Positions 9,413 to 18,598 of a stretch of DNA of 64,000 nt are shown here, one piece after another (the stretch's first letter is position 1; every line of letters begins with the position of its first letter). The stretch spans positions 62,001 through 126,000 of the forward strand of contig NZ_CP060039.1 in assembly GCF_014211915.1 (NCBI RefSeq), given 5' to 3'. The position numbers and the translations under genes were made by a program. The notes under the pieces were generated by a model, which was not told the origin of the DNA, did not search any database, and worked only from the letters and a program-made list of their open reading frames with translations. The stretch comes from Burkholderia cenocepacia (GTDB lineage: Bacteria; Pseudomonadota; Gammaproteobacteria; Burkholderiales; Burkholderiaceae).

Positions 9413-10351
9413 TCAGTCTCCTACCGGTTGACGGTCGCCGCCGCCGCGGTGCGCGTCGAGCGCGTGTTTGATGCGGCGCAGCGATTCCCGGCCCGCATCG
9501 CCGAGCCGCAATGCGACGCCGGTGACGAGCACGTCGATCGCCATCATCATCGCGTAGCGCGAGGTCGACGGCTTGTAAATGAAATCGGTTTCGAACGCGA
9601 CGACCGGGATCAGGTGGTCGGCGAGCTTCGCGAGCGGCGACGCCGGTGCGGTGATCGCGATCAGCTTCGCGCCGTAGCGCTTCGCGAGCCGGCAGCTCTC
9701 GAGCAGCTCGGGCACGCGCCCGCTCACCGACAACGCGACGACGACGGTGTCGGCCGACAGCGTCGCGGCCACCATCCGCTGCAGCAAGCTGTCCTGGTAG
9801 CTCGCGACCGGCCGGCCGAAACGCACGAGCCGGAAGCGCAGCTCGTCGGCCAGCGCGGTCGAGCCGCCGCCCTGCCCGTACACGTACGTCATCTTCGCGC
9901 CGGCGAGCAGGTCGGCCGCCGCGTCGAACGACGTGTTGCGCAGCAACTGATGGTTGTGCGCGAGCGCCACGCGAATCTCGTCGTAGACCATCGATGCGGG
10001 GCTCGCATCGTCGGCCGGCGCGTCGTCGGCCGGCACCAGGAAACGCTGGCCGACGGCCGCCGCCTGCGCGACGAGCACCTTCAGTTCGCGCACGTCGCGG
10101 CAGCCGACGGCCTTCGCGAAGCGCGTGACCGTCGCGACGCTGACCTCCGCGTCGCGCGCCAGTGCGCCGATGCTCGCATGCGCGGCGCGCGCCAGATCGG
10201 CGAGGATGAACGCGGCGACCTTGCGCTCGGCTTCGCGCAGCTCGGGCGCGCATTCGGCGATCCGCGCGACGATGTCGAGGACCGGCGGAGCGGCCTGAGC
10301 CGGATGCGGCTCGGCGGCAGGCGGAGCGGACGGGGAAGCGGGCGTATTCAT
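9413..10351 (-). CDS. MurR/RpiR family transcriptional regulator
   Basis: 312 aa. The N-terminal RpiR helix-turn-helix spans about residues 25-100, with SIGALARDAEVSVATVTRFA as the recognition region. A SIS sugar-isomerase-fold sensing domain covers about 135-280 (YGQGGGSTALADEL, VVALSVSGRVPELL). Such regulators bind palindromes and respond to phosphorylated or amino sugars, or amino acids. It heads the operon with D-aminoacylase and RidA and is divergent from a PLP D-amino-acid enzyme; the palindrome at 10376-10392 is a likely operator for both directions. Confidence 0.93.
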   Translation of the reverse strand: MNTPASPSAPPAAEPHPAQAAPPVLDIVARIAECAPELREAERKVAAFILADLARAAHASIGALARDAEVSVATVTRFAKAVGCRDVRELKVLVAQAAAVGQRFLVPADDAPADDASPASMVYDEIRVALAHNHQLLRNTSFDAAADLLAGAKMTYVYGQGGGSTALADELRFRLVRFGRPVASYQDSLLQRMVAATLSADTVVVALSVSGRVPELLESCRLAKRYGAKLIAITAPASPLAKLADHLIPVVAFETDFIYKPSTSRYAMMMAIDVLVTGVALRLGDAGRESLRRIKHALDAHRGGGDRQPVGD

Positions 10352-10375
10352 CGGCGGAAAAGGGTATGAAGTGGA

Positions 10376-10392
10376 ATGTTATTAAATAACAT
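10376..10392. promoter_or_regulatory. Probable RpiR-family operator
   Basis: Perfect odd palindrome ATGTTATT-A-AATAACAT, very AT-rich within GC-rich DNA. It starts 25 bases upstream of the regulator start and 79 bases before the divergent enzyme start at 10471. The position suits control of both promoters. Confidence 0.6.
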
Positions 10393-10470
10393 CACCGCGC
10401 CGATGCTACTTTCTGTACCATCTGCATGTCAACTTCAGTGCAATGCATAGTGATGATGGAGCGGGATGAC

Positions 10471-11751
10471 ATGAAAGTTACAAACTATCAGGAAGCGACG
10501 ATCGATCCGTTCGGCAAGGGCCTGGGCAATCTGCCGAGCGCGAGCGTGCCGCTCGGCGACGCGAGCCGGCTCGAATGGAATCTGCTCGCGGAAGACGTCA
10601 GCCTGCCGGCCGCCGTGCTTTACGAGGATCGCGTCGAGCACAACCTGAACTGGATGCAGGCGTTCGTGCAGAAATACGGTGTCAAGTTCGCGCCGCACGG
10701 CAAGACGACGATGGCGCCGCAACTGTTCCGCCGCCAGCTCGACGCCGGCGCGTGGGGCATCACGCTCGCCACCGCGCACCAGACGCAGGCCGCGTATCAC
10801 GGCGGCGTGCGCCGCGTGCTGCTCGCGAACCAGCTGGTCGGCCGCCAGAACATGACGATCATCGCGGGGCTGCTGTCCGATCCCGATTTCGAATTCTTCT
10901 GTCTCGTCGATTCCGCGGAGAGCGTCGACCAGCTCGGCCGCTTCTTCGGCGCCGCGAAGAAATCGCTGAACGTGCTGATCGAGCTCGGCGTGCCGGGCGG
11001 CCGCGCGGGCGTGCGCGATGCCGCGCAGCGCGAGGCCGTGCTGGCCGCGATCGCGCGCTATCCGGACACGCTGAAGCTGGCCGGCATCGAGCTCTATGAA
11101 GGCGTGCTGAAGGAGGAAGGCGAGATCCGCGCGTTCCTGCAGCAAGCGGTCGCGCTCACGCGCGAACTGGCCGAAGCCGGGCGCTTCGCGCGCACGCCGG
11201 CGATCCTGTCCGGCGCCGGTTCGGCGTGGTACGACGTGGTCGCGGAAGAATTCAGGAAGGCGTCCGACGCGGGCTTCGCGGAAGTCGTGCTGCGTCCGGG
11301 CTGCTACCTGACGCACGACGTCGGCATCTACAAGAAGGCGCAGACCGACGTGTTCGCGCGCAACCCGATCGCCCGCTCGATGGGCGAAGGGCTGCTGCCG
11401 GCGCTGCAGCTGTGGGCGTACGTGCAGTCGGTGCCGGAAGCCGACCGTGCGATCGTCGCGCTCGGCAAGCGCGACGCGGCGTTCGACGCGGGCCTGCCCG
11501 AGCCGGCGCGCCACTTCCGCCCGGGCCGCGACACCGCGCCGCGCGACGTCGCCGCCACCGAAGGCTGGGCCGTCACCGGGATGATGGACCAGCACGCGTA
11601 CCTGCAGATCCCGCCCGGTGCGGACGTGAAGGTCGGCGACATGGTCGCGTTCGACATCTCGCACCCGTGCCTGACGTTCGACAAGTGGCGCCAGGTGCTC
11701 GTGCTCGATCCGCAGTTCCGCGTGACGGAAGTCGTCGAAACCTTCTTCTGA
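10471..11751 (+). CDS. PLP-dependent amino acid deaminase, D-serine dehydratase / D-threonine aldolase-like (DSD1 family)
   Basis: 426 aa. Fold-type III alanine-racemase N-domain with the PLP lysine K78 in [12 protein letters not shown], followed by a D-serine-dehydratase-like domain whose metal-binding C-terminus is recognisable in [12 protein letters not shown]. Expected reaction: deamination of a D-amino acid (D-serine-like) to a 2-oxo acid, or a related aldolase reaction. The start at 10471 is preferred because GGAG lies 10 bases upstream; an in-frame ATG at 10426 adds 15 unconserved residues. The divergent operon encodes D-aminoacylase and RidA, so the locus looks like a small N-acyl-D-amino-acid catabolic module: deacylation, deamination, imine clearance. 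Confidence 0.88.
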   Translation: MKVTNYQEATIDPFGKGLGNLPSASVPLGDASRLEWNLLAEDVSLPAAVLYEDRVEHNLNWMQAFVQKYGVKFAPHGKTTMAPQLFRRQLDAGAWGITLATAHQTQAAYHGGVRRVLLANQLVGRQNMTIIAGLLSDPDFEFFCLVDSAESVDQLGRFFGAAKKSLNVLIELGVPGGRAGVRDAAQREAVLAAIARYPDTLKLAGIELYEGVLKEEGEIRAFLQQAVALTRELAEAGRFARTPAILSGAGSAWYDVVAEEFRKASDAGFAEVVLRPGCYLTHDVGIYKKAQTDVFARNPIARSMGEGLLPALQLWAYVQSVPEADRAIVALGKRDAAFDAGLPEPARHFRPGRDTAPRDVAATEGWAVTGMMDQHAYLQIPPGADVKVGDMVAFDISHPCLTFDKWRQVLVLDPQFRVTEVVETFF

Positions 11752-11915
11752 CGCACGTCGCGCGCGGCGCGCCGCGCCGCCCTGCCGCTCGCGCGGGGCG
11801 GCCGTCACGCGCGCTTCAATCTGCCGGAGTACACTGCGCTTTCGTCCTCGGGGCCCGTCGCGGCCGTCATGCACGGCGCGACCGGGCCTTCAACGCTGCT
11901 TCACTGGAGAAAGCC

Positions 11916-12497
11916 ATGGCCGCGAAGAAGATCCTGTTCCTGACCGGCGATTTCGCCGAAGACTACGAAACGATGGTGCCGTTCCAGGCGCTGCAGGCCG
12001 TCGGCCACCACGTCGACGCAGTCTGCCCGGGCAAGCGCGCGGGCGACAAGATCAAGACCGCGATCCACGATTTCGAAGGCGACCAGACCTACACCGAGAA
12101 GCCCGGCCACAATTTCACGCTGAACGCGGCGTTCGACGACGTCGATGCGGCGCGCTACGACGCGCTCGCGATCGCGGGCGGCCGTGCGCCCGAATATCTG
12201 CGACTCGATCCGAAGGTGATTTCGCTCGTGCGCGAGTTCGCCGAAGCCGGCAAGCCGATCGCGGCGATCTGCCACGCGGCGCAACTGCTCGCGGCCGCCG
12301 ACGTGATCCGCGGCAAGCGCATTTCGGCCTACCCGGCCTGCGCGCCGGAGGTGAAGCTTGCGGGCGGCGAATACGCGGACATCCCGGTCGACGCGGCCGT
12401 GACCGACGCGCCGTTCGTCACCGCGCCCGCATGGCCCGCGCATCCGGCCTGGCTCGCGCAGTTCCTCGCGCTGCTCGGCACGCGCATCGAGCTGTAA
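11916..12497 (+). CDS. DJ-1/PfpI family protein
   Basis: 193 aa. The class I glutamine-amidotransferase-like fold is shown by [14 protein letters not shown] at residues 5-18 and by the nucleophile elbow C119 in [10 protein letters not shown]. Members act as glyoxalase III/protein deglycase, chaperone or protease-like enzymes; which applies here is unknown. The 193-aa size and the insert carrying [17 protein letters not shown] put it in the PfpI/YhbO-like branch. The start at 11916 has GGAGA upstream (tggagaaagcc). Transcribed alone; the 164 bases before it hold only GC-rich sequence with no recognised signal. Confidence 0.9.
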   Translation: MAAKKILFLTGDFAEDYETMVPFQALQAVGHHVDAVCPGKRAGDKIKTAIHDFEGDQTYTEKPGHNFTLNAAFDDVDAARYDALAIAGGRAPEYLRLDPKVISLVREFAEAGKPIAAICHAAQLLAAADVIRGKRISAYPACAPEVKLAGGEYADIPVDAAVTDAPFVTAPAWPAHPAWLAQFLALLGTRIEL

Positions 12498-12565
12498 ACC
12501 TTCACCTGATCAGAATGAAATGAAGCGGCGGCCGGCGGCGCTCACGTGCCGCCCGGCTCCGCACG

Positions 12566-13012
12566 TCAACGCGCGGCTGGCGTCGATCCGACGTCCGCGA
12601 TCCGCGATTCCAGCATCGCGAGCGCACCCGACAGCGCATTCAGCACGTCGTCCGGCAACTGCGCCATCGTCTGCTCGAGAAACGCCTTGCGGCGCGGCAG
12701 GCACGCGTCGAACGCCGCACGGCCTGCGTCCGTCAGCGTGACGTTGGTCACGCGGTTGTCGCGCGCGTCCGACTCGCGCTCGATCCAGCCGAGCGCGTCG
12801 AGCGACTTCAACTGGCGCGTGAGCGCGCCCGGATCGATGCGCAGCACTTCGACGAGCTTCTTCTGCGACGAATGCCCGTCCATCGTGTGCAGCGCGACCA
12901 TGATGCGCCAGCGCGGCATCGGCTGCCCGACGTGCGCTTCGAACGCGGTCATGAAGGCGCGATACGTGCGTCCGAATTGCTGCAAGATCGCGACGCGGTC
13001 CTGTTCTTCCAT
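12566..13012 (-). CDS. MarR family transcriptional regulator
   Basis: 148 aa, standard MarR length with a winged helix-turn-helix. The recognition region reads SSQKKLVEVLRIDPGALTRQ and the wing DARDNRVTNVTLTDAG. It is transcribed 54 bases behind the DHA2 efflux gene on the same strand, the usual pairing of a MarR repressor with the drug or solvent exporter it controls. The ligand is unknown. A candidate operator lies before the exporter (14693-14708). Confidence 0.93.
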   Translation of the reverse strand: MEEQDRVAILQQFGRTYRAFMTAFEAHVGQPMPRWRIMVALHTMDGHSSQKKLVEVLRIDPGALTRQLKSLDALGWIERESDARDNRVTNVTLTDAGRAAFDACLPRRKAFLEQTMAQLPDDVLNALSGALAMLESRIADVGSTPAAR

Positions 13013-13066
13013 GCGCTGATTTCGTTCCGGTGAATCGTTGAGTCGTCGAATCGCTCGCCCGATCGG

Positions 13067-14662
13067 TCAATCGGCCGCGACGTGCGGTTCGATCTTGCGC
13101 CGCAGCGCGATCGGCGGCACCCGACGGCACTGCCACACCGACACCACGGCGACGACGGCCGCCATCGCGACACCCAGGTGAATCGCGCCGACCAGCGATT
13201 CGCGGGCCGCTTCCAGCAGCAGCGCGCCATTATGCCCGGCACGCGTCAACTCCGCGACGAGACCGCCCTGCGCCGCGCGATCGATCAGGATCTGCGGATC
13301 GGCGAGCCGCGCGTGCCACTGCATCGCGTGGTCGGCCGACAGCGCGTCGCGCACGCCGCCCGAATACATCTGGTTGACGAGCGTGCCGGTGAGCGCGGTG
13401 CCGAGCATCCCGCCGACCATCCGCAGCGACTGCAGCAGCGCCGTCGCGATTCCGAGATGCTCGCGGCCGGCCGTCTGCTGCGCGAACACGGTGAGGTTCG
13501 GCAGCACGAAGCCGAGCCCGATGCCGCCTGCGACCATCAGCGCCATCAACATCCAGGTCGGCGTCGTGTGGGTCGACACGACGACGCCCGCGCACGCGAT
13601 GGCGAACAGCACGAAGCCGACGTGCAGCATCGTGTTCGGATGGCGGATGCGCGTGACGACACGGCCGTTCATGATGCTGCCGATCGTGATGAACACGACG
13701 AGCGGCGTGATCACGAGCCCGGCCTCCCTCGGCGACATCCCGAAACCGCCCTGGAACAGCAGCGGCGCGTAGAAGAGCAGCGAGAACATCGAGAAACCGG
13801 CGAGGATCGCGAGCACAAAGAGGGCCGACAGCGCGCGATTGCCGAACATGTCGAACGGCAGAATCGGCTGCGCGCAGCGCTTTTCCCAGTGCCACAGGCC
13901 GATGCCCGCCGCGACCGCGACGACGAGCAGCAGCGACGCCCAGCTCGCGACGCCGTACTTCGGCAGCCATTCGACGAACAGTTGCAGCGCACCGAGCGAC
14001 AGCGCGATCAACAGCGCGCCCGGCCAGTCGAGCCGCATCTTGCGGTCGTGCTCGACGTGGCGCAGGTGCGGCAGGTAGCGCCACACGAAGAACAGCGACA
14101 GGATGCCGATCGGCAGGTTCACATAGAACACCGAGCGCCAGCCGAACGACTGGGTCAGCACGCCGCCGAGCGACGGGCCGACCGCGTTCGCGATGCCGAA
14201 CGCCGAGCTCATCAGCACCTGCCAGCGCAGCCGCACGACCGAATCGGGGAACAGATCGGGAATGCACGCGAACGCGGTGCCGACCAGCATCCCGCCGCCG
14301 ATACCCTGCAGCCCGCGCGCCAGCACGAGATACAGCATGTCGTTGGCCATCCCGCACAGCACCGACGCGCCGGTGAACACGACGATCGACGCGATCACGA
14401 ACGGCTTGCGGCCGTAATAGTCGCCGAGCCGGCCGAAGATCGGCACCGTGATCACGGAACTGAGCAGGTACGAGGTCGCGACCCACGCGTACAGGTCGAA
14501 GCCGCGAAGTTCGGCGACGATGGTCGGCAGCGCGGTGCCGACGACCGTCTGGTCCAGCGCGACCAGCATGGTGACGAACGAGATTCCGATCATCGCGAGC
14601 AGCGATTCGCGGAACGGCAGGACTTGCCCGCTCGAATGGTGGGCGGCAGTATGAACGGCCAT
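13067..14662 (-). CDS. MFS transporter, DHA2 family (14-TM drug efflux)
   Basis: About 531 aa from the ATG at 14662 (MAVHTAAHH). Proton-driven multidrug exporter of the inner membrane with around 14 hydrophobic segments. Motif A reads GRLGDYYGRKPF and the DHA2 motif near the start is ALDQTVVGTALPTI. A TTG at 14692 could extend it by ten residues; neither start has a clear ribosome site. It is co-directional with the downstream marR gene and divergent from ecsC. The substrate is not predictable. Confidence 0.92.
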   Translation of the reverse strand: MAVHTAAHHSSGQVLPFRESLLAMIGISFVTMLVALDQTVVGTALPTIVAELRGFDLYAWVATSYLLSSVITVPIFGRLGDYYGRKPFVIASIVVFTGASVLCGMANDMLYLVLARGLQGIGGGMLVGTAFACIPDLFPDSVVRLRWQVLMSSAFGIANAVGPSLGGVLTQSFGWRSVFYVNLPIGILSLFFVWRYLPHLRHVEHDRKMRLDWPGALLIALSLGALQLFVEWLPKYGVASWASLLLVVAVAAGIGLWHWEKRCAQPILPFDMFGNRALSALFVLAILAGFSMFSLLFYAPLLFQGGFGMSPREAGLVITPLVVFITIGSIMNGRVVTRIRHPNTMLHVGFVLFAIACAGVVVSTHTTPTWMLMALMVAGGIGLGFVLPNLTVFAQQTAGREHLGIATALLQSLRMVGGMLGTALTGTLVNQMYSGGVRDALSADHAMQWHARLADPQILIDRAAQGGLVAELTRAGHNGALLLEAARESLVGAIHLGVAMAAVVAVVSVWQCRRVPPIALRRKIEPHVAAD

Positions 14663-14692
14663 TTTTTGTCGATGCAACTTTTGCCGAGTCAA

Positions 14693-14708
14693 AGAATCTC
14701 AAAATTCT
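14693..14708. promoter_or_regulatory. Inverted repeat between MFS and EcsC genes, possible MarR site
   Basis: AGAAT-N6-ATTCT in the 107-base divergent spacer, AT-rich against the background. The position is suitable for a MarR operator ahead of the exporter; the short arms make this tentative. Confidence 0.3.
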
Positions 14709-14769
14709 AGCATGCCGGAGTAATCTAGGCTGGCGATAGGTTCAGGGCCTGTTCAGGCCAAGGAGAAAG

Positions 14770-15612
14770 ATGGAACCGATTTCAATCACCCCCGCGACGA
14801 CGCTTTCGCCGGAGGATCGGGACGCGCTGCGGCGCGCGAAGCAGGTGCTGGAAAGCCCGTCGCTGACGATGAAGCTGACGGGCGTGCTCGGCGCGCCGGT
14901 CGAGAAAATGATCGCGCGACTGCCGGACTTCGCGACCGGCAAGATCAACGACGCGACGCAGCTCGCGCTGCGCAAGTGCCTGAACATCGCGCTGCGCACG
15001 CTCGGCAAGCCACAGGCGCCGGACGCCGAGCCTGAAAAGCCCAGCAACCTGCTGCACAAGCTCGCGGTCGCGACGACCGGCGCGGCAGGCGGGGCGTTCG
15101 GCTTTCTCGCGCTGCCGGTCGAGCTGCCGGTGACGACCACGCTGATCTTCCGCTCGGTGTGCGACATCGCGCGCAGCGAGGGCGAGGATCTGACCTCGGT
15201 CGATACGCAGCTGCAATGCCTGGCCGTGCTCGGCATGGGCGGCAACCCGGACAAGCAGGAGGAAGACGCCGATCTCGGCTATTTCGTGCTGCGCGGCGCG
15301 CTCGCGCAGGCGATCTCGAAGGCGTCGTCGGACATCACCGCGAAAGGCATCGCCGCGCACAGCTCGGCGGCTGTCTTCAAGCTCGTGCAGACGGTGGCGT
15401 CGCGCTTCTCGGTGCAGGTGACCGAGCAGATGGCCGCGAAGTCGATCCCGGCGATCGGCGCCGTGCTCGGCGCGACCGTCAACACGCTGTTCATCGACCA
15501 CTTCCAGCAGATGGCGCACGGCCACTTCACCGTGCGCCGGCTCGAACGCAAGTACGGCTCGGTGGCCGTCCAGGCCGCCTATCAGGCGATCGACGCCTCG
15601 CCCGCGCGCTGA
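14770..15612 (+). CDS. EcsC family protein
   Basis: 280 aa with the EcsC-domain pattern: a hydrophobic glycine/alanine-rich segment at about residues 105-125 (AVATTGAAGGAFGFLALPVE), then the conserved run ELPVTTTLIFRSVCDIARSE. The family is named after the Bacillus ecs locus; its biochemical role is not established. The start at 14770 follows AAGGAGA. The last 31 bases overlap, tail to tail, the alpha/beta hydrolase on the other strand, so both reading frames share DNA at 15582-15612. Confidence 0.85.
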   Translation: MEPISITPATTLSPEDRDALRRAKQVLESPSLTMKLTGVLGAPVEKMIARLPDFATGKINDATQLALRKCLNIALRTLGKPQAPDAEPEKPSNLLHKLAVATTGAAGGAFGFLALPVELPVTTTLIFRSVCDIARSEGEDLTSVDTQLQCLAVLGMGGNPDKQEEDADLGYFVLRGALAQAISKASSDITAKGIAAHSSAAVFKLVQTVASRFSVQVTEQMAAKSIPAIGAVLGATVNTLFIDHFQQMAHGHFTVRRLERKYGSVAVQAAYQAIDASPAR

Positions 15613-16543
15613 ACCGCACGCTCGACCGCGACGCGGCGCAGGAACGCGGCCGCGCGGTCGAGCGCGTCGCGCGCTTCCGGCACCATCGGCGCGTACAGCT
15701 GCCACACGTGCGGCATGTCGGGCCACACCTCGATTTCCACCTGAACGCCGGCCGCCTTCGCCTTCTCGGCGACGCGGCGCGAATCGTCGAGCAGCACCTC
15801 GGTGCTGCCGGCCTGGATATACAGCGGCGGCAGGCCCGTGAAATCGGCGTAGAACGGCGACGCGTACGGATGCGTCGCCGGCGCGTCGCCGAGATACAGC
15901 TTCGCCGCCTTCGGCAGCGCCGCGGCCGCGAACATCGGGTCGACGCCGTCGTTGTTGCGCATCGTGCCGCCGGTGCCGGCCAGGTCCGTCCACGGCGAGA
16001 ACAGGATCGCGCCGGCGGGCAGCGGCTCGCCGCGGTCACGCAGCGCGACGAGCGTCGCCAGCGCGAGGCCGCCGCCCGCCGAATCGCCGCCGAACACGAT
16101 CGACTCGGGCGGCGTGCCGAGCGCCAGCAGTTGCCGGTACGCGGCGAGCGCATCGTCGAGCGCGGCCGGGAAGCGGTTTTCGGGCGCGAGCCGGTAGTCG
16201 AGCGAGAACGAACGCACGCCCGCGCGCTTCGTCAGCCCGAACACCAGCGGCCGGTGAGTCTTCGTCGAACAGAAGTAGTAACCGCCGCCGTGGAAATACA
16301 GCAGCGTGCGGCCCGGCCCGCGCCCTGCGGCCGCATCGGTGCGTTCGAGCCATTCGCCGCGCAGCGGCGCGTCGCCGACGCCATAGCACTGCCGCAGCCG
16401 GTAGCCCGACGGCGGGCGGCGCGGCACGAACATCCGCAGGTCGGTAAAGCGCCGGGCACGCGCGGGTCGAGCACCTCGCGCGTGGTCTCCGGACGAAACT
16501 GCCAGCGCAGCAGCCAGCAGGCGAACTTGCTTTGCCAACTCAT
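15582..16543 (-). CDS. Alpha/beta hydrolase fold-3 (HSL-like esterase), probable 1-base frameshift near its 5' end
   Basis: HSL-family carboxylesterase: oxyanion motif FHGGGYYF, nucleophile motif GGDSAGGGLA, and C-terminal acid/base in WPDMPHVW. The main frame runs back to a TTG at 16538. However, the natural-looking N-terminus MSWQSKFACWLLRWQF starts at 16543 in a different frame and runs into it near 16463. Restoring one G/C there joins EVLDP to ARARRFTDLRMF, matching the expected continuous protein. Either a real one-base deletion has damaged the gene or the base is missing from the assembly. The catalytic core (residues about 80-318) is intact and could still be made from an internal start. 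Confidence 0.8.
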
Positions 16544-16632
16544 CGGACGCACTCCGTCATCACAGTGTGACGATGGTACGTTCAAACGTTCCCGCGTCGC
16601 TCGACAGGTGCCTCTACATCAAACGCCCGCGC

Positions 16633-17067
16633 TCAGTTCGCCGGCATCACCTGGCCGCGAATCTCGCCGGACGGGTGCTCCTTCGTATGGATGTTGAAGT
16701 ACCACTTGCCGCCCATCAGGTCGGTGACCTGCTCGTCGGTGAGCGCCTTCGAACCCTTGATCGGGCTCGCCAGTTCGTCCTTCGGAATCGGCACCTGCAC
16801 GCCGGCGTTCTGGCCGACCGGCGCGGGCCCGTGGAAATGCGCGGCGGTGGCCGGGCCCGAGAGGTGTTCGTAAGTGACCGTCCACTGCAGCATGTGGGTG
16901 GCCGTGTCGTAGGTGGCGGCGACGGTGCCGGAGCCCTTGGTCGCCGTCGGCGGCACTTCGCTCGACGGCTGCAGACTGGCGGACAGGCGCACCGTTTCGG
17001 CGGCGGCGCTGCCGGCGGCCAGCACGCCCGCCAATAACGCGACCTGGAGCAAACGCAGCTTGAGCAT
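16633..17067 (-). CDS. CHRD domain-containing secreted protein
   Basis: 144 aa. A signal peptide covers residues 1-23 (MLKLRLLQVALLAGVLAAGS, then AAA cleavage region). The rest is one CHRD domain: LQPSSEVPPTATKGSG, AAHFHGPAPVGQNAGVQVP, and the terminal NIHTKEHPSGEIRGQV. CHRD domains occur in chordin and in bacterial exported proteins; the function is unknown. The start at 17067 has AAGGAGA upstream. Likely periplasmic. Single gene with its own promoter in the 17068-17238 spacer. Confidence 0.88.
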   Translation of the reverse strand: MLKLRLLQVALLAGVLAAGSAAAETVRLSASLQPSSEVPPTATKGSGTVAATYDTATHMLQWTVTYEHLSGPATAAHFHGPAPVGQNAGVQVPIPKDELASPIKGSKALTDEQVTDLMGGKWYFNIHTKEHPSGEIRGQVMPAN

Positions 17068-17238
17068 GGATTCTCCTTGTACGACGTGGTACGCCGCGCG
17101 AGCGGCGGCGTCACCCCTGATGGTAGTCGATCGGCGCCCGCTCCGGCAGACTGCCGGAACCTGGAAGAGACCTTTGCAGCATGGCCTCTGAATCCGTGCG
17201 CGGCCTTTCGCTACACTTCGTTTCACAGTTGCTTGTTT

Positions 17239-17295
17239 CCTTCGTCCGAAGGAGTCTGCGAGTATTCACGCGGCCACCCCGGCCGCGTTTTTTTT
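17239..17295 (+). ncRNA. Intrinsic terminator with upstream hairpin; possible small RNA 3' end
   Basis: The plus strand carries a small hairpin, CCTTCG-TC-CGAAGG (about 17239-17252), and then a textbook terminator: stem CGCGGCC / GGCCGCG (17269-17275 and 17281-17287) followed by eight Ts at 17288-17295. No plus-strand coding gene ends here: the nearest plus-strand gene upstream stops at 15612, and the next starts at 17566. The terminator therefore implies an unannotated short transcript starting perhaps near 17170-17220. The remaining spacer to 17565 shows nothing else. Confidence 0.45.
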
Positions 17296-17565
17296 GCGTG
17301 TCCCGAACGACACGCGGCATGCCGCACGCGGATTCCGCTGTTCCGCTCCATCCATTACCAAGCAGCACGAAGCATCTCTCTTCCCGCACACGCCGCGATC
17401 GACGCTCGTGCCGCCGGCCACCAGGACGAGACAGCGTACCCCGCATGTTGTCGCGATACGTGTAATAGGTTATTGCGCCAAGCCGGGTCGACACGTGTTT
17501 TCCTGCGCAGGAAAATGTTCGCGTGTTGTCGTGACTGGAAAGTGAACCGTGCCGGCCCGTCCCCG

Positions 17566-18567
17566 ATGCCCTGCCCGACCCGCCCCGTCCGTGTCCGCCC
17601 GCTGCTGGCGGGTCTCTGCTCCGTCGCCGCCCTTTACGGCGCGCCCGCCGACGCGCAGGAGTTCTCGCTGCTCACCGGCCCGCTGTGGGGCGGCGGGCAA
17701 CGCACGTATTCGTGGGCGTTCGATTACCAGGAAGGCTTGAGCCCGCATACCGCGCTCGGCTTCACGTGGTACAACGAAGGGCATATTCCGAATCACCACC
17801 GCGATGGCCAGGCGGTGCAGTTCTGGGGCCGCGTGCCGCTCGAGAACCGCCGCCTGGTGCTGTCGGCCGGCGCGGGCCCGTATCGCTACTTCGACACGGT
17901 GCCGGCCACCGAAGGTCGCGGGTATTCGAATACGCACGGCTGGGGCGTGCTGATGAGCGTGCGCGCCGCGTACTACACGTCGCACCGCTGGATCGCGCAG
18001 CTTCAGGTCAACCGCGCGCACGTGTTCAGCGGGCCCGACACGACGTCGGTGATGTTCGGTGTCGGCTACCAGCTCGATGCGCCCGACACGCCGGGCCCGC
18101 GCGACACCGCGCTGCCGCGCACCCGCAAGGTCACGCACAACGAAGTCACCGCGATGCTCGGCGAGACGATTCTGAACAGCCGCTCGTCGCCGTCGACGCT
18201 CGGCGGCAGCCTCGAATACCGGCGCGGCCTCACGCGTTCGATCGACTGGACCGCGACGTGGATGTACGAAGGCGCGAAGCAGGCGGTCCGCCGCAACGGC
18301 ATCGCGTCCCAGCTGTGGCTCACGCGCGCGTTCCTGAACGACAAGGTCACGCTGTCGGCCGGCGCCGGCGCGTACTTCACCGTCAACCAGCGCAACCGCG
18401 ACGGCCAGCCGGGCCCAGGTGACGGCCGCCTCTCCGGCATCGTGTCGATCTCGGCCAGTTACCGGATTTCCGAGCGCTGGCTCACGCGTATCACGTGGAA
18501 CCGCGTGGTCACGCGCTACGACCGCGATACCGACGTGATCCAGGCCGGCGTCGGCTACCGCTTCTAG
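17566..18567 (+). CDS. Outer-membrane beta-barrel-like protein, uncharacterised
   Basis: 333 aa. The N-terminus to about residue 31 is a signal peptide ending APADAQ. The mature part is rich in alternating aromatic/polar strands (WAFDYQEGLSPHTALGFTWYN, YAHVF-type repeats) and ends in a C-terminal aromatic phenylalanine (AGVGYRF), the usual outer-membrane-protein signature. It resembles a duplicated barrel: GGGQRTYSWAF at the start is echoed by GGSLEYRRGL halfway. No specific family was recognised; a lipid-A-modifying or porin-like role cannot be asserted. A GTG at 17542 is an alternative start. It ends 31 bases from the convergent aldolase gene. Confidence 0.75.
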   Translation: MPCPTRPVRVRPLLAGLCSVAALYGAPADAQEFSLLTGPLWGGGQRTYSWAFDYQEGLSPHTALGFTWYNEGHIPNHHRDGQAVQFWGRVPLENRRLVLSAGAGPYRYFDTVPATEGRGYSNTHGWGVLMSVRAAYYTSHRWIAQLQVNRAHVFSGPDTTSVMFGVGYQLDAPDTPGPRDTALPRTRKVTHNEVTAMLGETILNSRSSPSTLGGSLEYRRGLTRSIDWTATWMYEGAKQAVRRNGIASQLWLTRAFLNDKVTLSAGAGAYFTVNQRNRDGQPGPGDGRLSGIVSISASYRISERWLTRITWNRVVTRYDRDTDVIQAGVGYRF

Positions 18568-18598
18568 TCCGGCGCCCTCACCGGGCGTGCTGTCCGCA

